Shown here: piece after piece, positions 14,797 through 22,598 of the stretch
How the letters are laid out: each line of letters opens with the position of its first letter
Position numbering within the stretch: position 1 is the first letter of the stretch
NCBI GenBank assembly: GCA_023415145.1
Contig: JAEZLW010000140.1
Coordinates: forward strand, 1-24,568
Source of the DNA: Bacillota bacterium
GTDB taxonomy: Bacteria > Bacillota > Clostridia > Christensenellales > Aristaeellaceae
DNA length: 24,568 bases
Direction of reading: 5' to 3'
Position numbers and translations under genes: made by a program
Notes under the pieces: generated by a model
The model's input: the letters and a program-made list of their open reading frames with translations, nothing else
Database searches by the model: none
Told to the model about the DNA's origin: nothing

Positions 14797-17121
14797 TCAG
14801 GATGCCTCTTTGGCCGATGCTTCCCGGCAATCCTCCGGAAGCTGGAAGGTTACATCCTCTTCGCCTATTGTAATCTCCCGGCCATAGACAATAAGCGTTG
14901 CCGGGCTTCCCTGAATCAGCGAAAGCGTCACAGCCTCCCGTGAAACATAAGCCTTGAGGGTGCTGCCGCCAACCGTCAGGCAGAAGCAATACCCCTCCCA
15001 TGCGGCCGGAATGGCAGGATGAAGGGAAGGAAGAACCCCATCGGTGCGCAAACCCCCAAAGCCGAACACAATGGTCACCCATGCAGCGGCAATGCTGGTC
15101 AGGTGCAATCCTTCGGACGTGTTGCAATTGTAGTTGTCCAGGTCCAGCCTTGCCGCAAAGCCAAAGAACCGGAAGGCTTCCTCGTGGCGCTTGAGCTCGC
15201 TGGCAAAAATGGAATGGATGGAGGGGGACAGGGAGCTTTCGTGGATGCAGCGCGGCTCATAATAGTCATAGTTGGCGGCCTTCTCTGCAAGGGTATAGTC
15301 ACCGGGATACAGGTACATGGCCATCAGCACATCCGGCTGCTTGATCATGTCGGTACGGTAGATGCGGTCATAGCTCCAGTGGTGGTACAGGGGAAAATCT
15401 GTAGCGGGAATGGTGCTGACATCCAGGTGCGGCAAAGAGAAGTATCCCTCATGCTGTTCAAAGACCAGATTGTTGTCCTGCTTTAGCAGCATGGCTTTGG
15501 CGCAGGCCGCCCATTCCGCCCTTTCCTTTTCGGTTACATTCAGCTTGCCGCAAAGGCTTAAATAGGCAGCCGGCGCTTCTTTTTCCATGCGGCTCAATAC
15601 ATGCAGGGTACATTCCAGCGTCTTTTTGCCCATGAGATTGGTATAGTAGCTGTTGTTCACCATCAGATGGAACTCGTCCGGCCCCATCACGCCGTAATAG
15701 CCGTAGGCTGTATGGTCCTGGTTCCAGTTGCCCCGTGAGGAACAATAGCGGCTGATTTCCACCAGCATCTCAATGCCTTCTCCGAACAGGAACGTGTCGT
15801 CGCCCGTCAAGTGGTGATAGTTCCATACCGCATAGGCCACGGAGGTGCTGGGCTGCATTTGCAGGCTGGCATGCTGCCAAAGGGTGCAGGCTTCCTTGCC
15901 GTTCAATGTGGCAATGGGGTAACAGGCGCCATTGCAATCCAGCTGCCTGGCCCTCTCCCGGGCCTGGGGCAACGTATGATAACGGTAAAGCAATAGGTTT
16001 TTGGCAGCCCCTACATCATTTAGCAGGTAATAGGGCAGGCAATACGTTTCCGTATCCCAGAAGGCATGGCCGTTATAGGCTTCCCCGGTGAGGCCCTTTG
16101 CACCGATGTTGTTGCGCCCGTCAAAGCCCCGGTAGGTTTGATGAAGCTGAAAAATGCAGTAGCGGATGCCCTGCTGGCTGAATGGATCGCCTTCGATGGT
16201 CACATCGGCGGTGCGCCACAATTTGGCATAATGCGCTTCGTTGCTCGCAAGCAGCCTTCCAAAATTCAGTCCGGACCGGGCGTTTGCGACAGCTTTGCCC
16301 AAAAGCTCCGGCACAGAGGCGGATGCATCCCCCTTGCGCAGCGAATCCACCCATATCTTTTTTTCAAATACCGCTGGCTTTCCGGGTTCAAGGGTGCAAT
16401 CCACTTGAAAACCGGAGAACAGATGCTTTTTGATGGGTGTAACAGAGCAGCCATCCGGCAAGGTCAGCGCAAAACCGTACAGCGCCATCTGGCCTGTGGT
16501 TTTCGTTTCGTACAGATGGGCGGCGGCAAGATCCTCCATTACACCGCCCCTGTCCTGCCAGTCGCAACGGCCGGCGGCTTGGTGAATCACCAAACCGTTT
16601 ACCCCGAGTACAAGGCTTGCAGGCACAGCATCATCCAGTGCCGTCAGTGTGATGCGCTGGCCCGCCTGAAGGGGGTCCTCCATGCCCAGCAGCCGTTCAA
16701 AGGTGACAGACACCTTTCCGCCGGGCAGTTCCCAGATAAATTTGCGGGACAAAAGCCCGGTCTTCATGTCCAGCGTCCGCTCGAAACCGGAACATGGACA
16801 CATGCCTAAATCCAGGCTGATACCGTCTATGCTTATAGGGCAAACCAAAAAATCCGGCGCACAAACCATGTAATGGGTCTGCTTCACAATACCCTTGTAT
16901 CCGCCGGGGGTATCCTCCCCGTCCAGTTCATAGATGCCGCCCAGATAGCTGCCCAAAAGACTGTCTGCACAGCTGCCTTCCTCAAAGTAGCCGCGAACAC
17001 CCATGTGCTCGTTGGCCAGGGAAAAAATGGACTCACTGACACGGCTATGGCCGGGATCGAATCCCTTCTCCACAACCTGCCAGGGATGACACTCAAAATA
17101 TACATCCGCTTTTTTTGACAT
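14797..17121 (-). CDS. Glycoside hydrolase family 65 protein (alpha-glycoside phosphorylase)
   Basis: A 774-residue cytoplasmic enzyme with the GH65 layout: N-terminal beta-sandwich (about 1-270), linker, (alpha/alpha)6 barrel (about 320-690) and a small C-terminal beta domain. The general acid is Glu483 in GVMGPDEFH, followed by NNSYYTNLM; KQPDVLMAMYLYPGDY is the conserved phosphate-site region. GH65 phosphorylases split alpha-linked disaccharides (maltose, trehalose, kojibiose, nigerose, glucosyl-rhamnose, glucosyl-glycerol) with phosphate, giving beta-glucose 1-phosphate; a few are hydrolases. The specificity cannot be read here. The ATG at 17121 has AAAGG 9 nt upstream; an ATG at 17130 is too close to it. 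It follows the permease genes by 24 bp, so its substrate is likely the imported sugar. Confidence 0.93.
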   Translation of the reverse strand: MSKKADVYFECHPWQVVEKGFDPGHSRVSESIFSLANEHMGVRGYFEEGSCADSLLGSYLGGIYELDGEDTPGGYKGIVKQTHYMVCAPDFLVCPISIDGISLDLGMCPCSGFERTLDMKTGLLSRKFIWELPGGKVSVTFERLLGMEDPLQAGQRITLTALDDAVPASLVLGVNGLVIHQAAGRCDWQDRGGVMEDLAAAHLYETKTTGQMALYGFALTLPDGCSVTPIKKHLFSGFQVDCTLEPGKPAVFEKKIWVDSLRKGDASASVPELLGKAVANARSGLNFGRLLASNEAHYAKLWRTADVTIEGDPFSQQGIRYCIFQLHQTYRGFDGRNNIGAKGLTGEAYNGHAFWDTETYCLPYYLLNDVGAAKNLLLYRYHTLPQARERARQLDCNGACYPIATLNGKEACTLWQHASLQMQPSTSVAYAVWNYHHLTGDDTFLFGEGIEMLVEISRYCSSRGNWNQDHTAYGYYGVMGPDEFHLMVNNSYYTNLMGKKTLECTLHVLSRMEKEAPAAYLSLCGKLNVTEKERAEWAACAKAMLLKQDNNLVFEQHEGYFSLPHLDVSTIPATDFPLYHHWSYDRIYRTDMIKQPDVLMAMYLYPGDYTLAEKAANYDYYEPRCIHESSLSPSIHSIFASELKRHEEAFRFFGFAARLDLDNYNCNTSEGLHLTSIAAAWVTIVFGFGGLRTDGVLPSLHPAIPAAWEGYCFCLTVGGSTLKAYVSREAVTLSLIQGSPATLIVYGREITIGEEDVTFQLPEDCREASAKEAS

Positions 17122-17145
17122 GATACCCATCCTTTAAAAAATATG

Positions 17146-18048
17146 TTACCCCTTGATCCCGGCGGAGATTACGTTTTGGGTGATTTTGCGCTGGAAGGCA
17201 ATGAACAGGAGGATGGGCGGAATGATAGCAAATACGATGGCCCGAATCACATCTATGTCATTGACGCGGTCGGAGGTGCGGTAAGTAAACAAACGCACCA
17301 TGACCGTTTCCAGCGGGGTGTTGCCAAGAACCAGGTAGGGCAGAAGGAAATCAGACCAGGCGGCATTGACCGCATAGATAAGAATCACCATGTTGATGGG
17401 CATGCTCAGCGGCGCAACGATGCGGAAAAACAGGTTCAAGTCATTGCAGCCGTCCAGGCGTGCCGCCTCCAGAAGCGAGGCCGGCATGGAGTCATAAAAA
17501 TTCTTGAACAATACCACGTAGAACGCATTGGCGCCGATGGCCAGCCACAGGGGCAGAAACGACCCGATCATCTTCAGGTTGGTGATGTTGATGAACAGCG
17601 GCACCATGCTGGTGGTGGCGGGAAGCATAAGGCTGCCCATGATCAGCCCGTAAACGATCTTGTGGCCCCGGGGCTTTAATCTCGAAATGACATAGGCAAT
17701 CAGCCCATTGAACAGGATGGCAGATACGGCACTGCCCAGCACCACCCAAAGGCTGTTTACGTAAAAGCGGTAATACTTCATTTGATTCCAGGTCTTCAGA
17801 TAGCCATCCAGCCCAAAGGAGGCCGGGAGGAATTGCGGACGGTACCGGTTATCAAGGCCTTTTATGCCCCGGGCAAATTCCTGATTTTCCTTAAAGCCCG
17901 CCAACAGCACCCAAAGGATGGGGGTCAGGGAGATTACCAAAGCAATCACACAAACAAGAATCATGATGGTATAACCGATTCTGACGGGAGTCTTGCGCAG
18001 ATCGTAGCTGCGGATGGTCCCTTCATCCTTGGCCATAAGCTTTCTCAT
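17146..18048 (-). CDS. Sugar ABC transporter permease, MalG/LacG type
   Basis: A 300-residue inner-membrane subunit with about six hydrophobic segments (first near 24-48). The cytoplasmic EAA loop EAARLDGCNDLNLFFRIVAPLSMP couples to the ATPase. It forms a heterodimer with the upstream permease and receives sugar from the binding protein. The ATG at 18048 is chosen because GGGAGG lies 7 nt upstream; the ATG at 18066 would overlap the preceding gene's stop and lacks a site. Gap to the preceding permease is 14 bp. No ATP-binding subunit is encoded in the operon. Confidence 0.95.
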   Translation of the reverse strand: MRKLMAKDEGTIRSYDLRKTPVRIGYTIMILVCVIALVISLTPILWVLLAGFKENQEFARGIKGLDNRYRPQFLPASFGLDGYLKTWNQMKYYRFYVNSLWVVLGSAVSAILFNGLIAYVISRLKPRGHKIVYGLIMGSLMLPATTSMVPLFINITNLKMIGSFLPLWLAIGANAFYVVLFKNFYDSMPASLLEAARLDGCNDLNLFFRIVAPLSMPINMVILIYAVNAAWSDFLLPYLVLGNTPLETVMVRLFTYRTSDRVNDIDVIRAIVFAIIPPILLFIAFQRKITQNVISAGIKG

Positions 18049-18062
18049 GCGGCTCCCTCCCC

Positions 18063-18971
18063 TCACATGTCCCTGGGCTTGTTGATTTTGTTGTACAAAA
18101 GCGTCAGGGTGATCAGCATCACGGAAATGATAACCGATACCGCCGCCGCCTTTGCGTAATCAAACCGTTCAAAGGCATAACGGAAGACCAATTGCATCAG
18201 GGAAATGGATGCGTTATTGGGGCCGCCATTGGTCATGACAAGCGGCTCGTAGAGCACCTGGAACACGGCAATCACCTGAAGGATCAACAGCGTCCGGCCC
18301 AGGTTGTACAGTTGCGGCACGGTAATGTGCGCTATGCGCTGGCGTACATTGGCCCCGTCGATGATGGCGGCTTCATAGAGCTCAGGATTAATCCCCTGCA
18401 GCCCGGCCAGATAGATAAGCGCAGTTGCGCCGGCCCCTTTCCAGGTCATGGCCACCACAATCACGGGAATGGCCAGCGTTGCGTTGCTCAGCCATGTGCC
18501 GCCGGGAAGGCCGATTGCGTTCAGAAGCATGTTCAGCCCGCCGTTGTCGCCGCTCTTGAACAGGTAACGCCACAAAAACACCGTCGCCAGCCCGGGCACG
18601 ATGTTGGGCAGGTAAATGGCTACCCGAAACAGGCTCTTGCCATAAACCATCTCCTGAATCAAAACCGCCAGCACGATAGGCACAAAAAAGCCGATCAGCA
18701 GCGACCAGAGCGTATACGAAAATGTGTTGCGCACCGCCGGCCAGAAATCAGGGTGGGCAAAGACGGCCCGAAAGTTCTCAAGCCCGGCAAATTGAATCGT
18801 CCGTATGCCCTGGGTTTCATACAGGCTCAGCCGGATGCTCTGAACAAGGGGTACCCACACAAAAAAGGAAAACAAAATAAGGCTGGGCAGCATGATGCAC
18901 CATGCGATTACGTCTTTGCCATACTTGGCACGAAGCGAACGGCGGGGCCTTGCCGGCGCTGCAGAAAGCAT
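18063..18971 (-). CDS. Sugar ABC transporter permease, MalF/UgpA type
   Basis: A 302-residue membrane protein with a basic N-terminus, first membrane segment near 22-43, and the EAA loop EAAIIDGANVRQRIAHITVPQL near two-thirds of its length. It pairs with the MalG-type subunit encoded 14 bp downstream. The ATG at 18971 has GGGAGG 7 nt upstream; an in-frame start at 19055 falls in an intercistronic hairpin and is rejected. It lies 145 bp after the binding-protein gene, with two strong hairpins in the gap. Confidence 0.95.
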   Translation of the reverse strand: MLSAAPARPRRSLRAKYGKDVIAWCIMLPSLILFSFFVWVPLVQSIRLSLYETQGIRTIQFAGLENFRAVFAHPDFWPAVRNTFSYTLWSLLIGFFVPIVLAVLIQEMVYGKSLFRVAIYLPNIVPGLATVFLWRYLFKSGDNGGLNMLLNAIGLPGGTWLSNATLAIPVIVVAMTWKGAGATALIYLAGLQGINPELYEAAIIDGANVRQRIAHITVPQLYNLGRTLLILQVIAVFQVLYEPLVMTNGGPNNASISLMQLVFRYAFERFDYAKAAAVSVIISVMLITLTLLYNKINKPRDM

Positions 18972-19010
18972 GTCATCGCCTCCCTGATGATGTTGAGCCA
19001 TGGAGGGGCA

Positions 19011-19046
19011 CTTGGGAAAAAGCACCCTGCGGTGCGCTTTCCCAAG
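19011..19046 (-). other. Intercistronic hairpin B between binding-protein and permease genes
   Basis: CTTGGGAAA (19011-19019) pairs with TTTCCCAAG (19038-19046), and GCACC (19022-19026) with GGTGC (19031-19035) inside it. There is no T-run, so it is probably an mRNA-stabilising or partial-attenuation element rather than a terminator. Confidence 0.65.
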
Positions 19047-19062
19047 GGTCCGCAATGCAAAT

Positions 19063-19093
19063 CCGGGAGAGCCAGCGGGACCGGCTCTCCCGG
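19063..19093 (-). other. Intercistronic hairpin A directly after the binding-protein gene
   Basis: CCGGGAGAGCC (19063-19073) and GGCTCTCCCGG (19083-19093) form a perfect 11-bp GC-rich stem with a 9-nt loop. It is 24 bp past the binding-protein stop and lacks a T-run. With hairpin B it probably shields the binding-protein mRNA 3' end, as in other sugar operons. Confidence 0.7.
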
Positions 19094-19116
19094 CGAAAAG
19101 GAACTCTCAATAAAGA

Positions 19117-20502
19117 TTACTTGTTGACACCAGCATCCAGCAGCGCTTGAAGGTTTGCATCAGCAGTATCCAGCAGCGCCTTCACATCGGCATTCTGATC
19201 GGTAACGACGGCCTGCAGCACCTTGGTCAGCTCGCTGTACATATCCTGGGTCTGAACCGGCTCTTCGGTACGGACAGCGCCTTCGGTGGCGATCAGGCCA
19301 AAGTAGCCTTCGAACATACGGGGATCGACGTTGCTGTACTGGGCGACGATGGATTCCCTGTAGGCATTGTACTCGTCATCGGCCCAGGCAGGAACGGGCA
19401 GGTTGATGACGGGGATTCCCTGCTCCACGCGGGTCTTGGCATCGCTCTCCATGCCGACCTTGGCGGCATCAGTGAGGATGGGGGCGCGGCCCATGCATTC
19501 CAGGTATTTCAAGCCAGCCAGTATCTGCTCATGGGTTGCGCCCTTAGCAAACATATAGGGCGTGCCGCCGGAAAGTGTGTAGGATTTGCCATCGGGGCCG
19601 GCGGGGATGCCGATCATCATCAGCTTGTCAACGGGCAGGCCGTTCTGGGCGGTGGGCATATTCACAGCGTCGTTGGCACCGATGTACATGGCGGCAGCGC
19701 CGGTGCCCAGTTGGGCAAAGCCCGTGCCCCAGTTTTCGGGGGTGGGGTCGCTGGTCAAAAGGTCATGCTCCCATTTCAATGCCTTCACAAATTCCATGGC
19801 TGCCACTGCTTCGGGGCTGTTCAGGTTGGCTTCCCACTTGCCGTCGGCATTTTGGGTCTCAAGAACAGCGCCAAAGGTCCAGGCGATGTTGGAAAAGTGC
19901 CAGCCGCCGGCGTTGTCGGCAGCCAGGAGGCACAGGGCGGCAGAGCCGGTCTTTTCCTTGATGACTTTGCCAACTTCGACAAACTCCGCCCAGGTTTTGG
20001 GGTACTTGGGGATGCCATTCTCATCTGTAAGGCCGGCATCTTCAAAAACCTGTACGTTGACCATCATGCCCAGGGCATAGCTGTCACGGGGCAGGCCATA
20101 CACGCGGCCATCCTTGTCGGACAGAATGTTGCGGACAACGGGATTCATTTTGTCCAGCCAGCCAAGCTCCTTAAGTTCTTCGGTGATGTCGGCCACAAAG
20201 CCGCCGGCAATGAGTTTTTGGGGCTCGGTGTACCATGTTTCAAACACGGTGGGCACTGTGCCGGCCTCCGCCATGGAAATGAAGGTATCCACAGCATACT
20301 TGTAGTGAGCCTTCACCACTTCCACATCGGGCATGGCTGCCTGAAAGGCGGGCAGGAAGTCGTTTTCATGGGCTGCCAGGCCGCTTGTGTCCACATCCTC
20401 CGGCCAGATGCCCAGCGTCAGCGTGACTTTGCCTTCCGCCATGGCGGATACGGCGCCAAGAGCCAGAAGGAGGCTCAGGAGCAGGGCGACAAACTTTTTC
20501 AT
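19117..20502 (-). CDS. Extracellular sugar-binding protein of the ABC transporter
   Basis: A 461-residue family-1 type solute-binding protein, first gene of the operon. It has a signal peptide (about 1-24; LLLALGAVSAMAEGK) followed directly by TLTLGIWPEDVD, and typical stretches such as YPKTWAEFVEVGKVIKEKTG and GGTPYMFAKGATHEQILAGLKYL. The signal ends in Ala-x-Ala with no lipobox Cys, unlike most binding proteins of Gram-positive bacteria, so its retention at the cell surface is unexplained. The ATG at 20502 has AGGAGG 7 nt upstream; the longer frame to 20553 is leader sequence. Transcription starts from the LacI-operator-flanked promoter at 20627-20655. Ligand: probably a di- or oligosaccharide, judged by the neighbouring GH65 gene. 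Confidence 0.95.
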   Translation of the reverse strand: MKKFVALLLSLLLALGAVSAMAEGKVTLTLGIWPEDVDTSGLAAHENDFLPAFQAAMPDVEVVKAHYKYAVDTFISMAEAGTVPTVFETWYTEPQKLIAGGFVADITEELKELGWLDKMNPVVRNILSDKDGRVYGLPRDSYALGMMVNVQVFEDAGLTDENGIPKYPKTWAEFVEVGKVIKEKTGSAALCLLAADNAGGWHFSNIAWTFGAVLETQNADGKWEANLNSPEAVAAMEFVKALKWEHDLLTSDPTPENWGTGFAQLGTGAAAMYIGANDAVNMPTAQNGLPVDKLMMIGIPAGPDGKSYTLSGGTPYMFAKGATHEQILAGLKYLECMGRAPILTDAAKVGMESDAKTRVEQGIPVINLPVPAWADDEYNAYRESIVAQYSNVDPRMFEGYFGLIATEGAVRTEEPVQTQDMYSELTKVLQAVVTDQNADVKALLDTADANLQALLDAGVNK

Positions 20503-20540
20503 GGGGGTTCCTCCTTTTAAATTGGGTGATGGTATACATG

Positions 20541-20561
20541 GGAGGGACACCATATCCCTCC
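20541..20561 (-). promoter_or_regulatory. Hairpin in the 5' leader of the sugar operon
   Basis: GGAGGGA (20541-20547) and TCCCTCC (20555-20561) form a 7-bp stem with a 7-nt loop in the roughly 118-nt leader. It has no T-run and does not cover the AGGAGG of the binding-protein gene. Confidence 0.45.
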
Positions 20562-20605
20562 GGAAGCCCCGGACAAGGAAACGGATGCCTGTTGGATTTG
20601 GGAAG

Positions 20606-20619
20606 GTTTTACGTTCAAC
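20606..20619 (-). promoter_or_regulatory. LacI-type operator O2, at the transcription start of the sugar operon
   Basis: GTTGAACGTAAAAC on the minus strand, a near-palindrome centred on ACGT. It lies just downstream of the -10 box and matches O1 in 13 of 14 positions. Confidence 0.75.
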
Positions 20620-20626
20620 TAGCTAA

Positions 20627-20655
20627 AGTATATCATTGTGACTTGTTAATGTCAA
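20627..20655 (-). promoter_or_regulatory. Sigma-A promoter of the sugar operon
   Basis: On the minus strand a perfect TTGACA (20650-20655), a 17-bp spacer and TATACT (20627-20632). It is the only strong promoter seen for the five-gene operon and is bracketed by two operators. Confidence 0.85.
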
Positions 20656-20659
20656 TACT

Positions 20660-20673
20660 GTTTTACGTACAAC
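20660..20673 (-). promoter_or_regulatory. LacI-type operator O1, upstream of the -35 box
   Basis: GTTGTACGTAAAAC on the minus strand; its complement differs at only two positions, so it is nearly palindromic with the central CG usual for LacI-family operators. It lies 54 bp centre-to-centre from O2, near five helical turns, which would allow looping. Confidence 0.75.
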
Positions 20674-20710
20674 TTACAAAAACTTTGAAGGTTGCAAAGG
20701 GCTGTCTTCC

Positions 20711-20738
20711 TTGCAAACCTGCCATTCTATGCTATAAT
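20711..20738 (+). promoter_or_regulatory. Promoter of the lacI-type regulator gene
   Basis: TTGCAA (20711-20716), 16-bp spacer, perfect TATAAT (20733-20738) with extended TGC. The start of transcription should lie near 20745, 34 nt before the TTG start. Confidence 0.8.
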
Positions 20739-20778
20739 AGCCATACATAGTACAGGAAGGCCAAAGGGGGCAATTCGC

Positions 20779-21798
20779 TTGGTTACCATCAAGGATGTGG
20801 CACGGGCAGTAGGGGTCAGCACCACCACGGTATCCAATGTGATCCATGGCAACGTGGGCCGCGTATCGCCTGAAATGGTGGCAAAGATTCAGGCCTCTAT
20901 CGAGCGTTTGGGATATGTGCCCAACATGTCCGCCAGGGCACTGGTAAACAACAACTCACGCATCATTGGCGTCATCAATCATCTGGTGCCACTTCAAAGC
21001 GGCGGATTTTTCCAGGACCCCTTCCACGGTGCGCTGCTTGCGGGCATCGAACAGACTCTGCGGGAGCGGGGCTATTACCTGATGGTGCGCACCATCGACA
21101 ATGTGCCGGAACTTTTGTCCCTTTTGAACAACTGGAATCTGGACGGACTGATATTGACGGGCATTTTTCCCACGGATTTTTATGAAAGCCTGATGGCCCA
21201 AAAGACGCCCATCCTTTTGATTGACAGCTACATTCCCAACGATCAGGTGCTCCAGGTTCGTTTGGAGGACCAGCAGGGCGGGTACCTTGGCACAAAGCAT
21301 CTTCTGGAAAACGGACACCGGGATATCCTGTTCTGCGGCCCGCCCATACTGGAAGAGGGTGTGCTGGCCAGGCGCTTCAAGGGCTATTGCCAGGCACTTG
21401 ATGAGTTTCACGTGCCTATACGGATGGAGAACGTGTACCAGCGGGAGATCGGCATTGAGCAGGGAACGGCTCTTGGCCGGGAGCTGGCATGGAGGGATGA
21501 TTACACCGCCATCTTCGCCACCGCCGACATCCTGGCCGCCGGGCTTATCTCGGGCCTTGCGGAAGCAGGCAAAAAGGTACCGGAAGATGTCTCCATCGTG
21601 GGCTTTGACGATTTGAACATCGCACGCCTGACCAGCCCGCAGCTTACCACCGTCCACCAGGACGTGGTGGACAAGGGCGTCATCGCCGCAAGGATGCTGA
21701 TCGACGCATTGCAGGGCCAGGATAACTCTGCCCCCCGCAGTGTGGTGCTGCCGGTACGCCTGGTGTCCCGGCAATCGGTTCGTCCCTTGAATCACTAA
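20779..21798 (+). CDS. LacI-family transcriptional regulator of the sugar operon
   Basis: A 339-residue regulator. The N-terminal helix-turn-helix VTIKDVARAVGVSTTTVSNVIHG (residues 2-24) and hinge region SARALVNNNS are typical LacI, followed by a periplasmic-binding-protein-like effector domain (about 60-330; FATADILAAGLISGLAEAGKKVPEDVSIVGFDD). The start is TTG at 20779, where AAGGGGG lies 8 nt upstream and conserved LacI sequence begins at the next codon. It is divergent from the sugar operon, whose promoter carries two matching near-palindromes, so it is very probably its repressor with a sugar or sugar-phosphate as inducer (inference). It is followed 16 bp later by an inositol-monophosphatase-family gene. 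Confidence 0.95.
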   Translation: MVTIKDVARAVGVSTTTVSNVIHGNVGRVSPEMVAKIQASIERLGYVPNMSARALVNNNSRIIGVINHLVPLQSGGFFQDPFHGALLAGIEQTLRERGYYLMVRTIDNVPELLSLLNNWNLDGLILTGIFPTDFYESLMAQKTPILLIDSYIPNDQVLQVRLEDQQGGYLGTKHLLENGHRDILFCGPPILEEGVLARRFKGYCQALDEFHVPIRMENVYQREIGIEQGTALGRELAWRDDYTAIFATADILAAGLISGLAEAGKKVPEDVSIVGFDDLNIARLTSPQLTTVHQDVVDKGVIAARMLIDALQGQDNSAPRSVVLPVRLVSRQSVRPLNH

Positions 21799-21814
21799 TA
21801 TCAATGGAGGCCTC

Positions 21815-22585
21815 ATGCTCAAAACGCTGCTTGACATCCTTCTCTTGGCTGGAGAACAAATGCTGGGCTTTGACCGGCCCGAGGTGTATCAAAAGGAAGG
21901 CCATGCCAATTTCGTAACCCAGGCAGACATAGAGGTTCAGGCCTTTTTAATGGAAGAACTGATAAAGGCCGTGCCCGAAGCGGCCTTTTTTGCGGAAGAA
22001 AAAGAAAACGGAGCACTGACGGATGAGCCCACCTTCATGATCGATCCCATCGATGGCACCACCAATTTCATGCGGGGGCGAAAATGCTCTGCCATCTCAG
22101 TGGCTCTTTTGCAAGGCCGCGAGCCCGTACTGGCCGCCATATTGAACCCTTACACCCATGAGCTTTTCCATGCGGAGAAGGGGAAAGGCGCTTACGTAAA
22201 CGGACAGCCAATTCAAGTTTCCAGGCAGCATTTTGACCATGCGCTGGTAAGCATGGGCACATCCCCCTATGATGCGGAGCTAGCCGGCAAAACCATGAAG
22301 GCGGCGGAGAAATTCCTGCTGGCTGCAGGCGACCTTCGCCGCACCGGATCCGCGGCCATTGACCTATGCGATGTGGCCTGCGGCCGCAGCGACATCTATT
22401 GGGAACTGAAGCTTTCCCCCTGGGATTTTGCAGCCGGCGCGCTGATTGTAACGGAGGCGGGCGGACTCATCGGATGCCCGGGATTTGGGGCGCTTCGCTT
22501 TGACCAAAGGATACCGGTTTTAGCGGCCAATCCGCTTTGCTTTGCGAAAGCGGAGATAATGCTTCAAGGCATTTGGGATGAATGA
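21815..22585 (+). CDS. Inositol monophosphatase family protein
   Basis: A 256-residue Mg-dependent phosphatase of the IMPase/FBPase/CysQ group. Metal-site motifs are complete: AEE (Glu61), IDPIDGTTNF (Asp77, Asp80, Thr82) and WDFAAGALIVTEAGG (Asp204). Substrates in the family include inositol phosphate, other sugar phosphates and 3'-phosphoadenosine phosphate, and cannot be told apart here. GGAGG lies 4 nt before the ATG at 21815. The 16-bp gap after the lacI-type gene implies cotranscription, so a role on a sugar phosphate of this pathway is plausible. It converges with the DeoR gene 13 bp away; no terminator is visible between them. Confidence 0.93.
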   Translation: MLKTLLDILLLAGEQMLGFDRPEVYQKEGHANFVTQADIEVQAFLMEELIKAVPEAAFFAEEKENGALTDEPTFMIDPIDGTTNFMRGRKCSAISVALLQGREPVLAAILNPYTHELFHAEKGKGAYVNGQPIQVSRQHFDHALVSMGTSPYDAELAGKTMKAAEKFLLAAGDLRRTGSAAIDLCDVACGRSDIYWELKLSPWDFAAGALIVTEAGGLIGCPGFGALRFDQRIPVLAANPLCFAKAEIMLQGIWDE

Positions 22586-22598
22586 TTTTATATGCTAC

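Noticed and set aside
19147..20520. A 457-codon open frame on the plus strand opposite the binding-protein gene
   Set aside because: It mirrors a clear binding-protein gene with signal peptide and ribosome binding site; its translation has no recognisable family and no start site. Long antisense frames are expected from the GC-rich third positions here.
22586..22598. Missing terminator between the convergent IMPase and DeoR genes
   Set aside because: The gap is only 13 bp and no hairpin is visible; convergent genes can end inside each other, so this is not strong evidence of anything unusual.
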